Source of the DNA: JACQFK01 sp964619955
Lineage (GTDB): Bacteria; Planctomycetota; MHYJ01; JACPRB01
Length of the DNA: 47,079 nt
Reading direction: 5' to 3'
NCBI GenBank assembly: GCA_964619955.1
Contig: CAZUJF010000040.1
Coordinates: forward strand, 1-47,079
Shown here one piece after another: positions 1 to 7,926 of the stretch (positions are counted from its first letter, which is position 1; every line of letters begins with the position of its first letter). The position numbers were made by a program, and so were the translations under genes. The notes beneath the pieces are model-generated. The model made no database searches and was not told where the DNA came from. It saw nothing but the letters and a program-made list of their open reading frames with translations.

Positions 1-72
1 GCTGCCCCGCCTACCGGCTACCGGATGCCGGCTACGGCGACTCGAGCAATCCCTGGTTGGGGTGGGTGGAGC

Positions 73-101
73 TTGATTCAGGGCCCCCCCTCCGCTCTAA
101 T
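73..101 (+). promoter_or_regulatory. Candidate sigma-70 promoter of the aspartokinase gene
   Basis: A -35-like TTGATT (73-78) and a -10-like TCTAAT (96-101) are separated by 17 bp. The -10 box ends 9 bp before the chosen ATG at 111, so a transcript would start almost at the initiation codon. The promoter is inferred from sequence alone. Confidence 0.4.
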
Positions 102-110
102 GTTCCGCCT

Positions 111-1430
111 ATGATCGTCATGAAATTCGGCGGGTCCAGCGTCTCCAACGCGGAAAAGATCCGGCAGGTCATCGAGATCGTCCGCGGACGCCTCCCCCGC
201 AAACCCCTCGTCATCGTCAGCGCCTTCCGCGGCGTCACCGACGAGCTCTTCAAGCTCGGCGAACAGGCCGTGCTCGGCTCCAGCCCCTCCGTGGAGCCCA
301 TCCGCCAACGCCACCTCGAAGCCATCCGGGAACTGGGCCTGGACGCCGCCCTCGTCGAGCCCCTGCTCGGCGAACTCGAGGCCCTCCTCAAGGGCATCTC
401 CCTCGTCAAGGAGCTCAGCCCGCGCTCCCTCGACTACATCGTCTCCTTCGGCGAACGCCTCTCCTCCCGCGTCATCGCCGCGGCGTTCACCAAGGCCGGC
501 ATCCCCGCCGAACAGCACGACGCCTTCGACCTGGGCCTGATCACCTCCGACGAACACGGCGCCGGCCAGCCCCTCCCCGAGACCGACGCCGAGATCAAGA
601 AGCACGTCTCGAAGCTGACGAAGACCCCCATCGTCACCGGCTACATCGGCCGCACCCGCTCCGGCAGCATCACCACCCTCGGTCGGAACGGCTCCGATTA
701 CTCCGCCACCATTTTCGGCGCCGGCATCGACGCCGAGGAGATCGAGATCTGGAGCGACGTCGACGGCATCATGACCGCCGACCCCCGCCTCGCGCCCAAC
801 GCCAAGCCCATCGACGCCCTCACGTTCGCCGAGGCCAGCGAACTCGCCTACTACGGCGGCAAGGTCCTCCACCCCGCCACCATCACCCCCGCCGTCCGCA
901 AGGGCATCCCCGTCCGCTGCCTCAACACGTTCAAACCCGACCACCCCGGCACCCTCATCGTCGCCGAGGCCCGCAGCAAGGGCCCCCTCATCAAATCCAT
1001 CGCCCACAACCTCAAGAACTGCATCCTCACCATCAGCTCCCCCCGCATGCTCCAGGGGCACGGCTGGCTCGCCCGCATCTTCGAGGTCTTCGCCCGCCAC
1101 AAGGTCTCCATCGACATGGTCTCCACCAGCGAGGTCTCCGTCTCCGTCTCGGTGGACACCCAGCGCCACCTCGACGCGGCCGTGGAGGACCTCCGCAAGT
1201 TCTCCGAGGTCCTCATCGAGAAGGACAAATGCATCATCTGCGTGGTCGGCGACGGCGTCCGCTCCACCCCCGGCATCGCCGGCGACGTCTTCCAGGCCCT
1301 GAAGGAAGCCCAGGTAAATGTCTTGATGATCTCCCAGGGGGCCTCTAAGATTAACATCGCCTTTGTCGTGGAGGACGCCGACTGCCAGAAGGCCGTCCAG
1401 GCCCTCCACCGCAAGTTTTACGGCGCCTAA
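111..1430 (+). CDS. lysC: Aspartokinase, monofunctional, with C-terminal ACT domains
   Basis: The enzyme phosphorylates L-aspartate, the first step towards lysine, threonine, methionine and diaminopimelate. The N-terminus has the family signature MKFGGSSVSN, and the kinase domain contains LGRNGSDYSAT and the conserved SFGERLSS region. The last ~140 residues form two ACT domains (for example SIDMVSTSEVSVS and VNVLMISQGASKINIAF), the usual allosteric site for lysine or threonine. At 439 residues it has normal length for a stand-alone aspartokinase with no homoserine dehydrogenase fused. The frame is open from 57, but I chose ATG 111 because family homology starts directly there; a second ATG at 120 is possible. 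It is followed after 14 bp by a lipoprotein gene. Confidence 0.95.
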   Translation: MIVMKFGGSSVSNAEKIRQVIEIVRGRLPRKPLVIVSAFRGVTDELFKLGEQAVLGSSPSVEPIRQRHLEAIRELGLDAALVEPLLGELEALLKGISLVKELSPRSLDYIVSFGERLSSRVIAAAFTKAGIPAEQHDAFDLGLITSDEHGAGQPLPETDAEIKKHVSKLTKTPIVTGYIGRTRSGSITTLGRNGSDYSATIFGAGIDAEEIEIWSDVDGIMTADPRLAPNAKPIDALTFAEASELAYYGGKVLHPATITPAVRKGIPVRCLNTFKPDHPGTLIVAEARSKGPLIKSIAHNLKNCILTISSPRMLQGHGWLARIFEVFARHKVSIDMVSTSEVSVSVSVDTQRHLDAAVEDLRKFSEVLIEKDKCIICVVGDGVRSTPGIAGDVFQALKEAQVNVLMISQGASKINIAFVVEDADCQKAVQALHRKFYGA

Positions 1431-1444
1431 GACGTCCTGAAAAC

Positions 1445-2341
1445 ATGAAGAAGCTGGGGATCCTCCTGCTGGCCGTGGCGGCCTCCGCCGCCTGCCGTCC
1501 CGTGGACACCTGGTCCAGCCGGGTCGAGGAACCGGGCCTGCCCCCCTTCGCCCCCGAGATCCTCCTGCGCCAGCCCGCCGACTTCCGCCTCTACGACCCG
1601 CACGTCCGCAAGGAGTTCTTCCTCTACCTGTACGAGGACGACGAAGTCCGCCAGGAGCTCATCACCGTCATCGACCAGTCCACCCCCGAGGGCGAGCGCC
1701 GGCCCCGCATGGCGACGCTCGAGGAACACGAGTACGCCATGAGGGTCTTCCTGGAGGACTGGAAGGCGCGGCGGCAGGACGAGAAACTCCGCTACTTCAA
1801 CGAGCGCTTCACCCACGAGAACTGGCGCAAGAACACCCTCTACGACCAGCAGCTCGACTTCAAGGCGCGCGAGGTCGCCTCGCTCGAGGATCAGCGCATC
1901 TCCCTCGACGCCGACCTCAAGTCCCGCACCAGCAGCGGGGCCTACGCCCAGGGCGACGAGAAGTTCAAGCTCAACGAGTCGTCGGTCATCCAGCGGGAGC
2001 TGACCGCCACCGAGCGGCGCCTCCTCCTGGCGCGCGGCCAGCTGCTCATCCTCGAATACCTGCGCCAGCAGCGCGACGCCCGCTACGCCCGCCACGCCGT
2101 GGAGCTGGTCGAACGCGAGCTCGACGTCCAGGACCTCATGCCCATGTACTCCTCCCCCGCCCGCCTCGCGGAGGAGCTCAAGATGAAGGTCCAGCCCTCC
2201 TCCTGGACCCGGCCCGACACGATCCTGGAGCCCCTGGAGGGCGGCAAGCTCCGCGTCGTCCAGAGCCGCGACGTCCTGCTGGGGGTGGCCGACTACCTCG
2301 CCCGCCTCCGGAGCGACTTCTCCGCCCAGCGCCGGAAGTAG
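1445..2341 (+). CDS. Putative lipoprotein with charged alpha-helical body
   Basis: I do not recognise a named family. The first 17 residues look like a lipoprotein signal peptide: MKK, a hydrophobic stretch, then ASAAC with Cys17 as the likely lipidation site. The remaining ~280 residues are highly charged and helical, with a probable coiled coil around residues 100-230 (many Glu, Arg, Lys, Gln and Leu at heptad spacing). A membrane-anchored periplasmic or cell-envelope protein is the natural reading. It begins 14 bp after lysC and its stop codon directly abuts the ATG of the next gene, so the three genes are probably co-transcribed. No catalytic motif is visible. Confidence 0.7.
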   Translation: MKKLGILLLAVAASAACRPVDTWSSRVEEPGLPPFAPEILLRQPADFRLYDPHVRKEFFLYLYEDDEVRQELITVIDQSTPEGERRPRMATLEEHEYAMRVFLEDWKARRQDEKLRYFNERFTHENWRKNTLYDQQLDFKAREVASLEDQRISLDADLKSRTSSGAYAQGDEKFKLNESSVIQRELTATERRLLLARGQLLILEYLRQQRDARYARHAVELVERELDVQDLMPMYSSPARLAEELKMKVQPSSWTRPDTILEPLEGGKLRVVQSRDVLLGVADYLARLRSDFSAQRRK

Positions 2342-2560
2342 ATGATCGACAAGATCCGCCCCTACCTCGGCTGGGCGCTTCTGGGCCTGCTGGTACTCTT
2401 CATCGGCTTCAATCTCCGTCCCGCCAAAGTCGACCTGCTGATCATGACCGCCGAGATGCCCATCGCCCTCCTGATCGCCGGCTCCGCCGCGCTGGGCGCC
2501 GGCGCCGTCTACGCCCTCGCCTTCGTCCGCAAACTCCGCACCCCGCAAGAGCCCAAATAA
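2342..2560 (+). CDS. Small LapA-like two-helix inner-membrane protein
   Basis: This 72-residue protein has two hydrophobic segments (about residues 9-26 and 39-62) and a short basic tail. The layout, with a first helix ending in GFNLRPAKVDLLIM and a second starting MPIALLIAGSAALG, matches the LapA (DUF1049) pattern: helix, VxLLxxxxEMPLALL, helix. LapA relatives act at the inner membrane, and the E. coli member is linked to lipopolysaccharide assembly; the role here is unknown. Its ATG follows immediately after the stop of the lipoprotein gene with no gap, which implies translational coupling. Confidence 0.65.
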   Translation: MIDKIRPYLGWALLGLLVLFIGFNLRPAKVDLLIMTAEMPIALLIAGSAALGAGAVYALAFVRKLRTPQEPK

Positions 2561-2586
2561 CCGTTCAGGCCCTGAACACATTTCCC

Positions 2587-2614
2587 TTGACTTTGGTACT
2601 TTATACTTTATAAT
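2587..2614 (+). promoter_or_regulatory. Strong sigma-70 promoter of the first Ser/Thr kinase gene
   Basis: TTGACT (2587-2592) and a perfect TATAAT (2609-2614) are 16 bp apart in a markedly AT-rich island. A purine-rich ribosome-binding region (GAGAGGGGG, 2626-2634) precedes the ATG at 2638. It is the best promoter match in the window. Confidence 0.7.
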
Positions 2615-2637
2615 CTATCACGTAAGAGAGGGGGACT

Positions 2638-4341
2638 ATGTCCACGGACGGAGGGCCGTCGCCGAAGGGCGGCTCCACGGCCTCAGTCACGCCGCCGGGT
2701 ACGAAGTCCCTCACCCGCACGTCGTCGTCCCTCCAAGACAAGCTCATCGGCCGCACCGTCGGACGCTGCCGCCTCCTCAAACGCCTCGGCCGCGGAGGCA
2801 TGGGCGACGTCTACCTCGCCCAGCACGACGACTACGACAAGGCCATCGCCATCAAGATCCTGCCGCCGGACCTCACCCGCAACGAGGAGCTGCTCCAGCG
2901 CTTCCGCCGCGAGGCCGAGTCCGCCGCCCGGCTGGAACACCCGAACCTGGTCAACGTCTACGACATCGGCGAGGAGAACGGCTTCCACTACATCCTCATG
3001 GCGTTCGTGGACGGCCTCAACCTCCAGGAACACATCGACGACCAGGGCAAACTCGACCCCAAGGAGGCCGCCCGCATCACGGCGGAGGTCGCGCGCGGCC
3101 TGGAAGCCGTCCACAAGGAAGGCATCATCCATCGCGACATCAAGCCCGCGAACATCCTGCTCTCCAAGGCGGGCGAGGTGAAGATCGTCGATTTCGGCCT
3201 CGCCTACGACGCCGAGGACAAGACGACCCTCACCGTCGCGGGGGCCGTGATGGGCACCCCCTGGTACCTCTCCCCCGAGCAGGCGGAGGGCAAACAGGCC
3301 GACCCCCGCAGCGACCTCTACTCGCTCGGCGTCTGCCTCTACTTCATGGTCACCGGCGTCCGCCCCTTCACGGGGGAGACGCACATGTCCGTCATGTACA
3401 AGCAGATCCACGAAAAGCCGCGCGATCCCCGGCTCCTGAGGCCGGACCTGCCCGACTTCCTCGCGGACGCCATCCTCAAGGCCCTCGAGAAGAAGCCCGA
3501 GCGCCGCTTCGGCTCCGTGAACGAGTTCGCGCGCGTGCTGGAATCCTTCGTCAAGGGAACCCATCCCCGGAAGGCGGGGGCCTCCTCCGCCGCGCTCCTC
3601 AAGGCGCCGTCCCTGCCCCTGCCCGCGGTCGCGGCGTTCAGGTCCCGCTCCTGGTTCCCGCTGGCCTTCGCCGGCTGGGTCGCCACCGTGCTGGTCGCGG
3701 TCGTCGCGCTGTTCTTCGGCTCTTCGGGGACGGAACCCGTCCGTCCGGAAGCCGCCCTGCCGGAGCCCCGTCCCGCGGAGACCGCCCTCTTCCGGGGCCT
3801 GATCGAGGAGTCGGACGCCCGCCAGGTCGCCGCCCGCGACTACGCCCCCGTGCTCCAGCGGCTCCTCGAGCGTCATCGCGCCGAGCGGGCGCCCGGCGTG
3901 AAGGCCGCCCTCTCGCGCGTCGGCCTGAAGCTCTCCGCCGCCGCCAAGGTCACCGCCCAGTACCGGACCCAGATCGCGGCCGAACCGCAGCCCGCGCTCC
4001 GGCTGCGCGACGGCCGCCCCAGCGCCTACGCCTTCACCCCGCTGCCCGCGGTCGCCGCCGAATCGATCGTCGTCTACGCCCGCCGCAGCCCCCAGATCTC
4101 GACCCTCGACCTGGTCCACTTCCTGCTCGTGGACGGCGAGGCCCGCGCGGCCCTCGACATCGCCCTGCCCGGCGGCGACGTCCGCCCCGAACTCCGCGCG
4201 CACCTGGACGACATCGTCGAAACCGCCCTCGCCCAGAAACGCGAGGCGCGCGAGATCGTGGAGCAGCTCAACGGGATCCGCAACCGCCTCCCCGCCTCCG
4301 CCACCGGCCGCCTCGACGCCGCCCGCGCGTCGCTGCGCTAG
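2638..4341 (+). CDS. Membrane-anchored Hanks-type Ser/Thr protein kinase
   Basis: A PknB-like kinase that should transfer ATP phosphate to Ser/Thr of target proteins. The domain spans about residues 45-305, with glycine loop GRGGMG (51-56), ATP-binding Lys73 (AIKIL), catalytic HRD at 165-167 (IIHRDIKPANILL), DFG with Asp185, and SPEQ in place of APE. All catalytic residues are present, so it should be active. A transmembrane helix at about 338-362 leads to a ~200-residue C-terminal region that should lie outside the cytoplasm and has no PASTA or other sensor repeats I recognise. The first ~40 residues are Ser/Thr/Pro-rich. It is followed by a second kinase with its own promoter. Confidence 0.93.
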   Translation: MSTDGGPSPKGGSTASVTPPGTKSLTRTSSSLQDKLIGRTVGRCRLLKRLGRGGMGDVYLAQHDDYDKAIAIKILPPDLTRNEELLQRFRREAESAARLEHPNLVNVYDIGEENGFHYILMAFVDGLNLQEHIDDQGKLDPKEAARITAEVARGLEAVHKEGIIHRDIKPANILLSKAGEVKIVDFGLAYDAEDKTTLTVAGAVMGTPWYLSPEQAEGKQADPRSDLYSLGVCLYFMVTGVRPFTGETHMSVMYKQIHEKPRDPRLLRPDLPDFLADAILKALEKKPERRFGSVNEFARVLESFVKGTHPRKAGASSAALLKAPSLPLPAVAAFRSRSWFPLAFAGWVATVLVAVVALFFGSSGTEPVRPEAALPEPRPAETALFRGLIEESDARQVAARDYAPVLQRLLERHRAERAPGVKAALSRVGLKLSAAAKVTAQYRTQIAAEPQPALRLRDGRPSAYAFTPLPAVAAESIVVYARRSPQISTLDLVHFLLVDGEARAALDIALPGGDVRPELRAHLDDIVETALAQKREAREIVEQLNGIRNRLPASATGRLDAARASLR

Positions 4342-4365
4342 GTCCTACGATTCCTGAACTTCCCC

Positions 4366-4393
4366 TTGCCCTTTCAGCTTTTATTGCTATAAT
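4366..4393 (+). promoter_or_regulatory. Sigma-70 promoter of the second Ser/Thr kinase gene
   Basis: TTGCCC (4366-4371) and a perfect TATAAT (4388-4393) are 16 bp apart, the same spacing as the promoter at 2587-2614. The preceding TTCCC and following CTTT also resemble that promoter. The ATG lies 33 bp downstream at 4427. Confidence 0.6.
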
Positions 4394-4426
4394 GCGCGCG
4401 CTTCCGGCCCCCCGGAAGCCCGAGTT

Positions 4427-5440
4427 ATGGACACCAACATCCACTCCCGCATCGGACAGATCTTCGGCAAATGCCGCATCCTCCGCCTCATCGGCAAGGG
4501 CGGCATGGGCAAGGTCTGGCTGGCCGAACACCTCTTCCTCAAGCGCAAGGTCGCCATCAAGATCCTCGCCCGGGACTTCTCCAACGACCCCGAGGAGATG
4601 TCGCGCTTCGAGAAGGAGGCCATCGCGGCCGCCGCGCTCGACCACGAGAACATCGTCACGATCTACGACATCGACGAGGTCCAGGGCCGCCCCTTCATCG
4701 TCATGGAGTACGTCGAGGGCGAGGACCTCGAGCAGCACCTGCAGCGCAAGGGCCCGATGCCCGTGACCCGCGCCGCCGAGGTCGTGCTCGAGGTCACCAA
4801 GGCCCTCGACCACGCGCACCACAAGGGCATGGTCCACCGCGACATCAAGCCCGGCAACATCCTGCTCTCGAAGGACGGGCGCATCAAGCTCACCGACTTC
4901 GGCCTGGCCATGGAGATGGGGAAACAGGAGGTCATCGGCGAGGACGGCACCGTCACCGGCACGCCGCACTACGCCTCGCCCGAGCAGATCCAGGGCTTCC
5001 CCGTGGACGGGCGCTCGGACATCTACTCCCTCGGCGTGACGTTCTACGCGATGCTGACGGGGATCCGCCCCTTCGGCGGGCGCACCCCGGACTCCGTCGT
5101 GCGCAAGCACATCGAGGCGCCGCGCCCCTCCGCGCGCGAGAAGCGCCCGCTGCTGGCGCGGACGATCGACGCCGTCGTCATGCGCATGATGGCGGTCAAC
5201 CGCGAGGACCGCTATTCGTCCGTGCGCAGCGTGCGCCGCGACCTGGAGCTCTTCCTCACCGCCAAACCCTTCCTCCGCGTGCGCCCCCGCGGCGCCGAGG
5301 CGGCGCAGGCCCCGTCGAAGGGCCCCAGCTCCACGAAGAAGGGCATCCCGATCCTCAAGCCGATCTTCCGGGCCCTCAGCCGCAAGCCGTCGCCGCCCGC
5401 CGCCAAACCGCCCCCTCCTCCGGCGGCGCCGTACATCTGA
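4427..5440 (+). CDS. Soluble Hanks-type Ser/Thr protein kinase
   Basis: An active-looking kinase of 337 residues: glycine loop GKGGMG (23-28), Lys45 (AIKIL), HRD at 137-139 (MVHRDIKPGNILL), DFG with Asp157, and ASPEQ. The domain ends at about residue 280. The tail is basic and rich in Pro and Lys, without a transmembrane helix, so it should be cytoplasmic, unlike its upstream neighbour. The two kinases are clearly similar through the catalytic core, and a tandem duplication followed by divergence of the tails is plausible. It carries its own promoter just upstream of the coding region. Confidence 0.92.
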   Translation: MDTNIHSRIGQIFGKCRILRLIGKGGMGKVWLAEHLFLKRKVAIKILARDFSNDPEEMSRFEKEAIAAAALDHENIVTIYDIDEVQGRPFIVMEYVEGEDLEQHLQRKGPMPVTRAAEVVLEVTKALDHAHHKGMVHRDIKPGNILLSKDGRIKLTDFGLAMEMGKQEVIGEDGTVTGTPHYASPEQIQGFPVDGRSDIYSLGVTFYAMLTGIRPFGGRTPDSVVRKHIEAPRPSAREKRPLLARTIDAVVMRMMAVNREDRYSSVRSVRRDLELFLTAKPFLRVRPRGAEAAQAPSKGPSSTKKGIPILKPIFRALSRKPSPPAAKPPPPPAAPYI

Positions 5441-5448
5441 TCGCCGGG

Positions 5449-5477
5449 TTGCACGTCCCCCCGGAATCCCCTATCCT
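5449..5477 (+). promoter_or_regulatory. Candidate promoter of the D-aminoacylase-type gene
   Basis: TTGCAC (5449-5454) and TATCCT (5472-5477) are 17 bp apart. The -10 box ends 6 bp before the ATG at 5484, so the transcript would be nearly leaderless, as proposed for lysC. Confidence 0.4.
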
Positions 5478-5483
5478 TCTTCG

Positions 5484-7157
5484 ATGCACTTTCGCTGTCT
5501 TGCCGCCGCCGCGTTGATCCTGCTTTCCGGCGCCTGCCATGAGGTCCGCGAGGCCCGCTTCGACCTCGTGATCCGCGGCGGGACGATCATCGACGGGACC
5601 GGGACACGCGGCGTCGCCGGCGATGTGGCCATCAACGGCGACCGCATCGCCGCCGTCGGCAAGATCGAGGAGGCCGGACGCCGGGAGATCGACGCCCGCG
5701 GCCTCGTCGTCGCGCCCGGATTCATCGACATCCATTCCCACTCCGACTACCTGCTGCTCGAGGACGGCGCCGCGCAGAGCAAGATCCGCCAGGGCGTCAC
5801 GACGGAGGTCCTGGGCGAGGAAAGCTCGGGCGGCCCCTCGAAGGGAAAACTCAAACCCCGCCGCGTCCAGGGCGATGCCGAGGGGAACGGCGAATGGAGC
5901 ACGCTGGGCGGCTACTTCGAGGCCCTGGAGAAGAGCCGCATCTCGGTCAACGTCGCCTCCTACGTCGGCCAGGGAAACCTCTGGCGCTGCGTGATGGGCG
6001 ACTCGTTCGAACGCCCCACTCCGGGGCAGATCGGCGAAATGAAAACCCTCCTCGCGGAGGCGATGGAGGACGGCGCGTTCGGCCTGTCCGCGATGCTCGC
6101 CTCGGGGCCGGGCTATCTCGCGACGACGGACGACCTCGTCGAACTCTGCCGCGAAGTGAAGCGCCTCGGCGGGATCTACTCGACCCACATCCGCAACGAG
6201 GGCACGAGCGTCCTCGAGGCGGTCAAGGAGGCGATCGCGATCGGCGAACGGGCGGGGGTCCCCGTCGACATCATCCACCTCAAGGTCGCCGACCAGAGGC
6301 TCTGGGGACGGATGACCGACGTCGTCGCGATGATCAAGGCGGCCCGCAAGCGCGGCGTCGACGTGCAGGCGAACGTCTACCCCTACACGCGCGGGAACAA
6401 CAACCTGGTGACCATCCTCCCCCCCTGGGCGCAGGAGGGCGGCCAGGAGCGGCTCCTCGCCCGCCTCCGGGATCGCGCCGAGCGCACGAAGATGAAACAC
6501 GACATCCAGGAGGGGCTGCCCGGCTGGTACAACCACTACACGGCGGTGGGCGGCGACTGGAGCCGCATGCTCGTCAACGGCAGCCTCAGCGCCAAGAATC
6601 GGGCCTTTGAAGGCCAGACGATGGACAAGATCCTGGCCCTGCGCCAGGCCTCCGACCACCCGCTCGACGGGCTCTTCGACTTCCTGATCGAGGAGAACGG
6701 CTCGATCCCGACGATCTTCGCCCACCATTCCGAGAAGGACATGAATCTCGCGCTCGCGCAGCCCTGGTGCTCGGTCGGCTCCGACGGCCTGGCGCACGCG
6801 ACCGAGGGGCCGCTGCGGCGCGGCCGGCCGCACCCCCGGAGCTTCGGCACCTTCCCCCGGGTCCTGGGTCACTACGCGCGGGACCAGAAGCTGCTGACGC
6901 TCGAGGAGGCCGTGCGGAAGATGACGTCGCTCAACGCGGCGAAGATCGGCCTGCGCGACCGCGGTCTGCTCCGCGCGGGGGCCTTCGCGGACTTGACCCT
7001 CTTCCACCCCGCCCGGGTGCTCGACAAGGCGACCTACCTGGACCCCTTCCAGTACCCCGAGGGGATCGAGGTCGTGATCGTGAACGGCGAAGTCACGATC
7101 GAGCGTGGCCAGCACACGGGAGCCCGCGCGGGCCGGGTCCTGCGCCGGGGCCGTTGA
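5484..7157 (+). CDS. N-acyl-D-amino-acid deacylase-like amidohydrolase, lipoprotein
   Basis: A member of the D-aminoacylase branch of the amidohydrolase superfamily, which hydrolyses N-acyl-D-amino acids or related amides using metal ions. Evidence includes the N-terminal DLVIRGGTIIDGTG beta strand, the metal-binding HSH (His84 and His86 in IDIHSHSDYL), GVTTEVLGE, the THIRNEG segment and the late catalytic-region motif GSDGLAH. At 557 residues it has normal family size. Residues 1-18 form a probable lipoprotein signal ending in SGAC (Cys18), so it should be anchored outside the cytoplasmic membrane, where it could act on cell-wall or scavenged D-amino-acid derivatives. Substrate cannot be assigned from sequence. 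It converges on the gene ending at 7165. Confidence 0.88.
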   Translation: MHFRCLAAAALILLSGACHEVREARFDLVIRGGTIIDGTGTRGVAGDVAINGDRIAAVGKIEEAGRREIDARGLVVAPGFIDIHSHSDYLLLEDGAAQSKIRQGVTTEVLGEESSGGPSKGKLKPRRVQGDAEGNGEWSTLGGYFEALEKSRISVNVASYVGQGNLWRCVMGDSFERPTPGQIGEMKTLLAEAMEDGAFGLSAMLASGPGYLATTDDLVELCREVKRLGGIYSTHIRNEGTSVLEAVKEAIAIGERAGVPVDIIHLKVADQRLWGRMTDVVAMIKAARKRGVDVQANVYPYTRGNNNLVTILPPWAQEGGQERLLARLRDRAERTKMKHDIQEGLPGWYNHYTAVGGDWSRMLVNGSLSAKNRAFEGQTMDKILALRQASDHPLDGLFDFLIEENGSIPTIFAHHSEKDMNLALAQPWCSVGSDGLAHATEGPLRRGRPHPRSFGTFPRVLGHYARDQKLLTLEEAVRKMTSLNAAKIGLRDRGLLRAGAFADLTLFHPARVLDKATYLDPFQYPEGIEVVIVNGEVTIERGQHTGARAGRVLRRGR

Positions 7158-7164
7158 TCCGCCT

Positions 7165-7926
7165 CTACTTCTCCTCGCCCGAGAGCGCCTTGAAGTATTC
7201 CTTCAGGAACTGCTGGAACTCGGGGGGGTACTCGTCGAGGTCGCGTTTGCCCGTCAGCATCGCCTCGCGCAGGCGCGGCGGCAGGTCGCCCCAGCGGCCC
7301 GTGCGGTCCCCGCGCGAACGGAACTTGTTCATCGGATCGTTGCGGCGGTTGGGGTCGTAGGGCGACGTCGCCGGGTTCTGCGGCTGGTCGGGCTTCTGGC
7401 CCTGCTGCCGCTGGGGCGGCCCCTGCTGCGGCTGCTGGCCCTGCCCCTGGCCCTGCTGGGCCGCCTTCACGCGGCGGATCACCTCGCCCAGCTTCTCGGA
7501 GCTCTTCCCCTGCGACTGCTCCGACTTCTTCATCAGCTTCTCGATCTTCTCCAGCACCTTCTGCTGGGCCGACGGCGCCCCCTCCGGCGGCGGATCGCTC
7601 TTGAGCAGCTTGTCGATCTTCTCGAGCGTCTGCTTCTCCGACTCCAGCGCCTTGCCGCGCGAGGAATCCGAGAGCAGCTCCTCCGCCGTCTCCATCAGCT
7701 GGGAGACCTCCTTCAGGATCTTCAGCGCCTCCTCGATGCTGAGCTCCTGCTCCTCCTGGGCCGGCGGCTTCGGGGCCGGGGGCGGCGCGGGAGGCTTGTC
7801 CTGGGCGCCCAGCGCCAGCGACGGTGGTTCGACTAACTTAATTCTGTGGGTTGTTCCCTTCGGGCTCAACCCACAGAATAAAAGTTGGCTCACCACAAGG
7901 ATCCAGGCGGCGATCACGTTACTCAT
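7165..7926 (-). CDS. Exported low-complexity helical protein, last gene of the DUF4175 operon
   Basis: No recognised family. The 253-residue protein has a hydrophobic N-terminus, a Pro/Ala-rich segment (about 45-60), a helical charged part (60-145), a Gln/Gly/Pro-rich stretch (150-185) and a basic C-terminal part with PPRLREAMLTGKRDLDEYPPEF. Similar short proteins ending in a LPPRLREAM-like motif follow coiled-coil proteins in planctomycete DUF4175-type operons; this is from memory and needs a search. It overlaps the upstream coiled-coil gene by 8 bp. Codons ~14-31 coincide with an AT-rich palindrome (7835-7886) that interrupts what looks like a signal peptide: MSNVIAAWILVVS before it, and SLALGAQ, a plausible cleavage region, after it. 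Confidence 0.65.
   Translation of the reverse strand: MSNVIAAWILVVSQLLFCGLSPKGTTHRIKLVEPPSLALGAQDKPPAPPPAPKPPAQEEQELSIEEALKILKEVSQLMETAEELLSDSSRGKALESEKQTLEKIDKLLKSDPPPEGAPSAQQKVLEKIEKLMKKSEQSQGKSSEKLGEVIRRVKAAQQGQGQGQQPQQGPPQRQQGQKPDQPQNPATSPYDPNRRNDPMNKFRSRGDRTGRWGDLPPRLREAMLTGKRDLDEYPPEFQQFLKEYFKALSGEEK
7835..7886. repeat. 52-bp AT-rich palindromic element inside a coding region
   Basis: Two perfect 13-bp arms (7841-7853 ATTCTGTGGGTTG and 7867-7879 CAACCCACAGAAT) are extended by outer 5-bp arms (7835-7839 AACTT and 7882-7886 AAGTT) across one or two unpaired bases. The 13-nt centre contains a further CCC-TTC-GGG mini-hairpin. The composition is far more AT-rich than the surrounding gene. 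It lies in frame in the signal region of the gene at 7165-7926. I saw no second copy in this window. Confidence 0.75.

Noticed and set aside
1..56. TACCGG/TGCCGG short repeats at the left edge as a repeat array
   Set aside because: Only three or four degenerate units are visible before the window edge, too few to support a call.
78..1409. Long open frame on the minus strand opposite aspartokinase, and many similar ones elsewhere
   Set aside because: High GC with GC-rich third positions yields long antisense frames. Their products are repetitive Gly/Asp/Arg/Leu sequences without family motifs, and each lies over a recognised gene.
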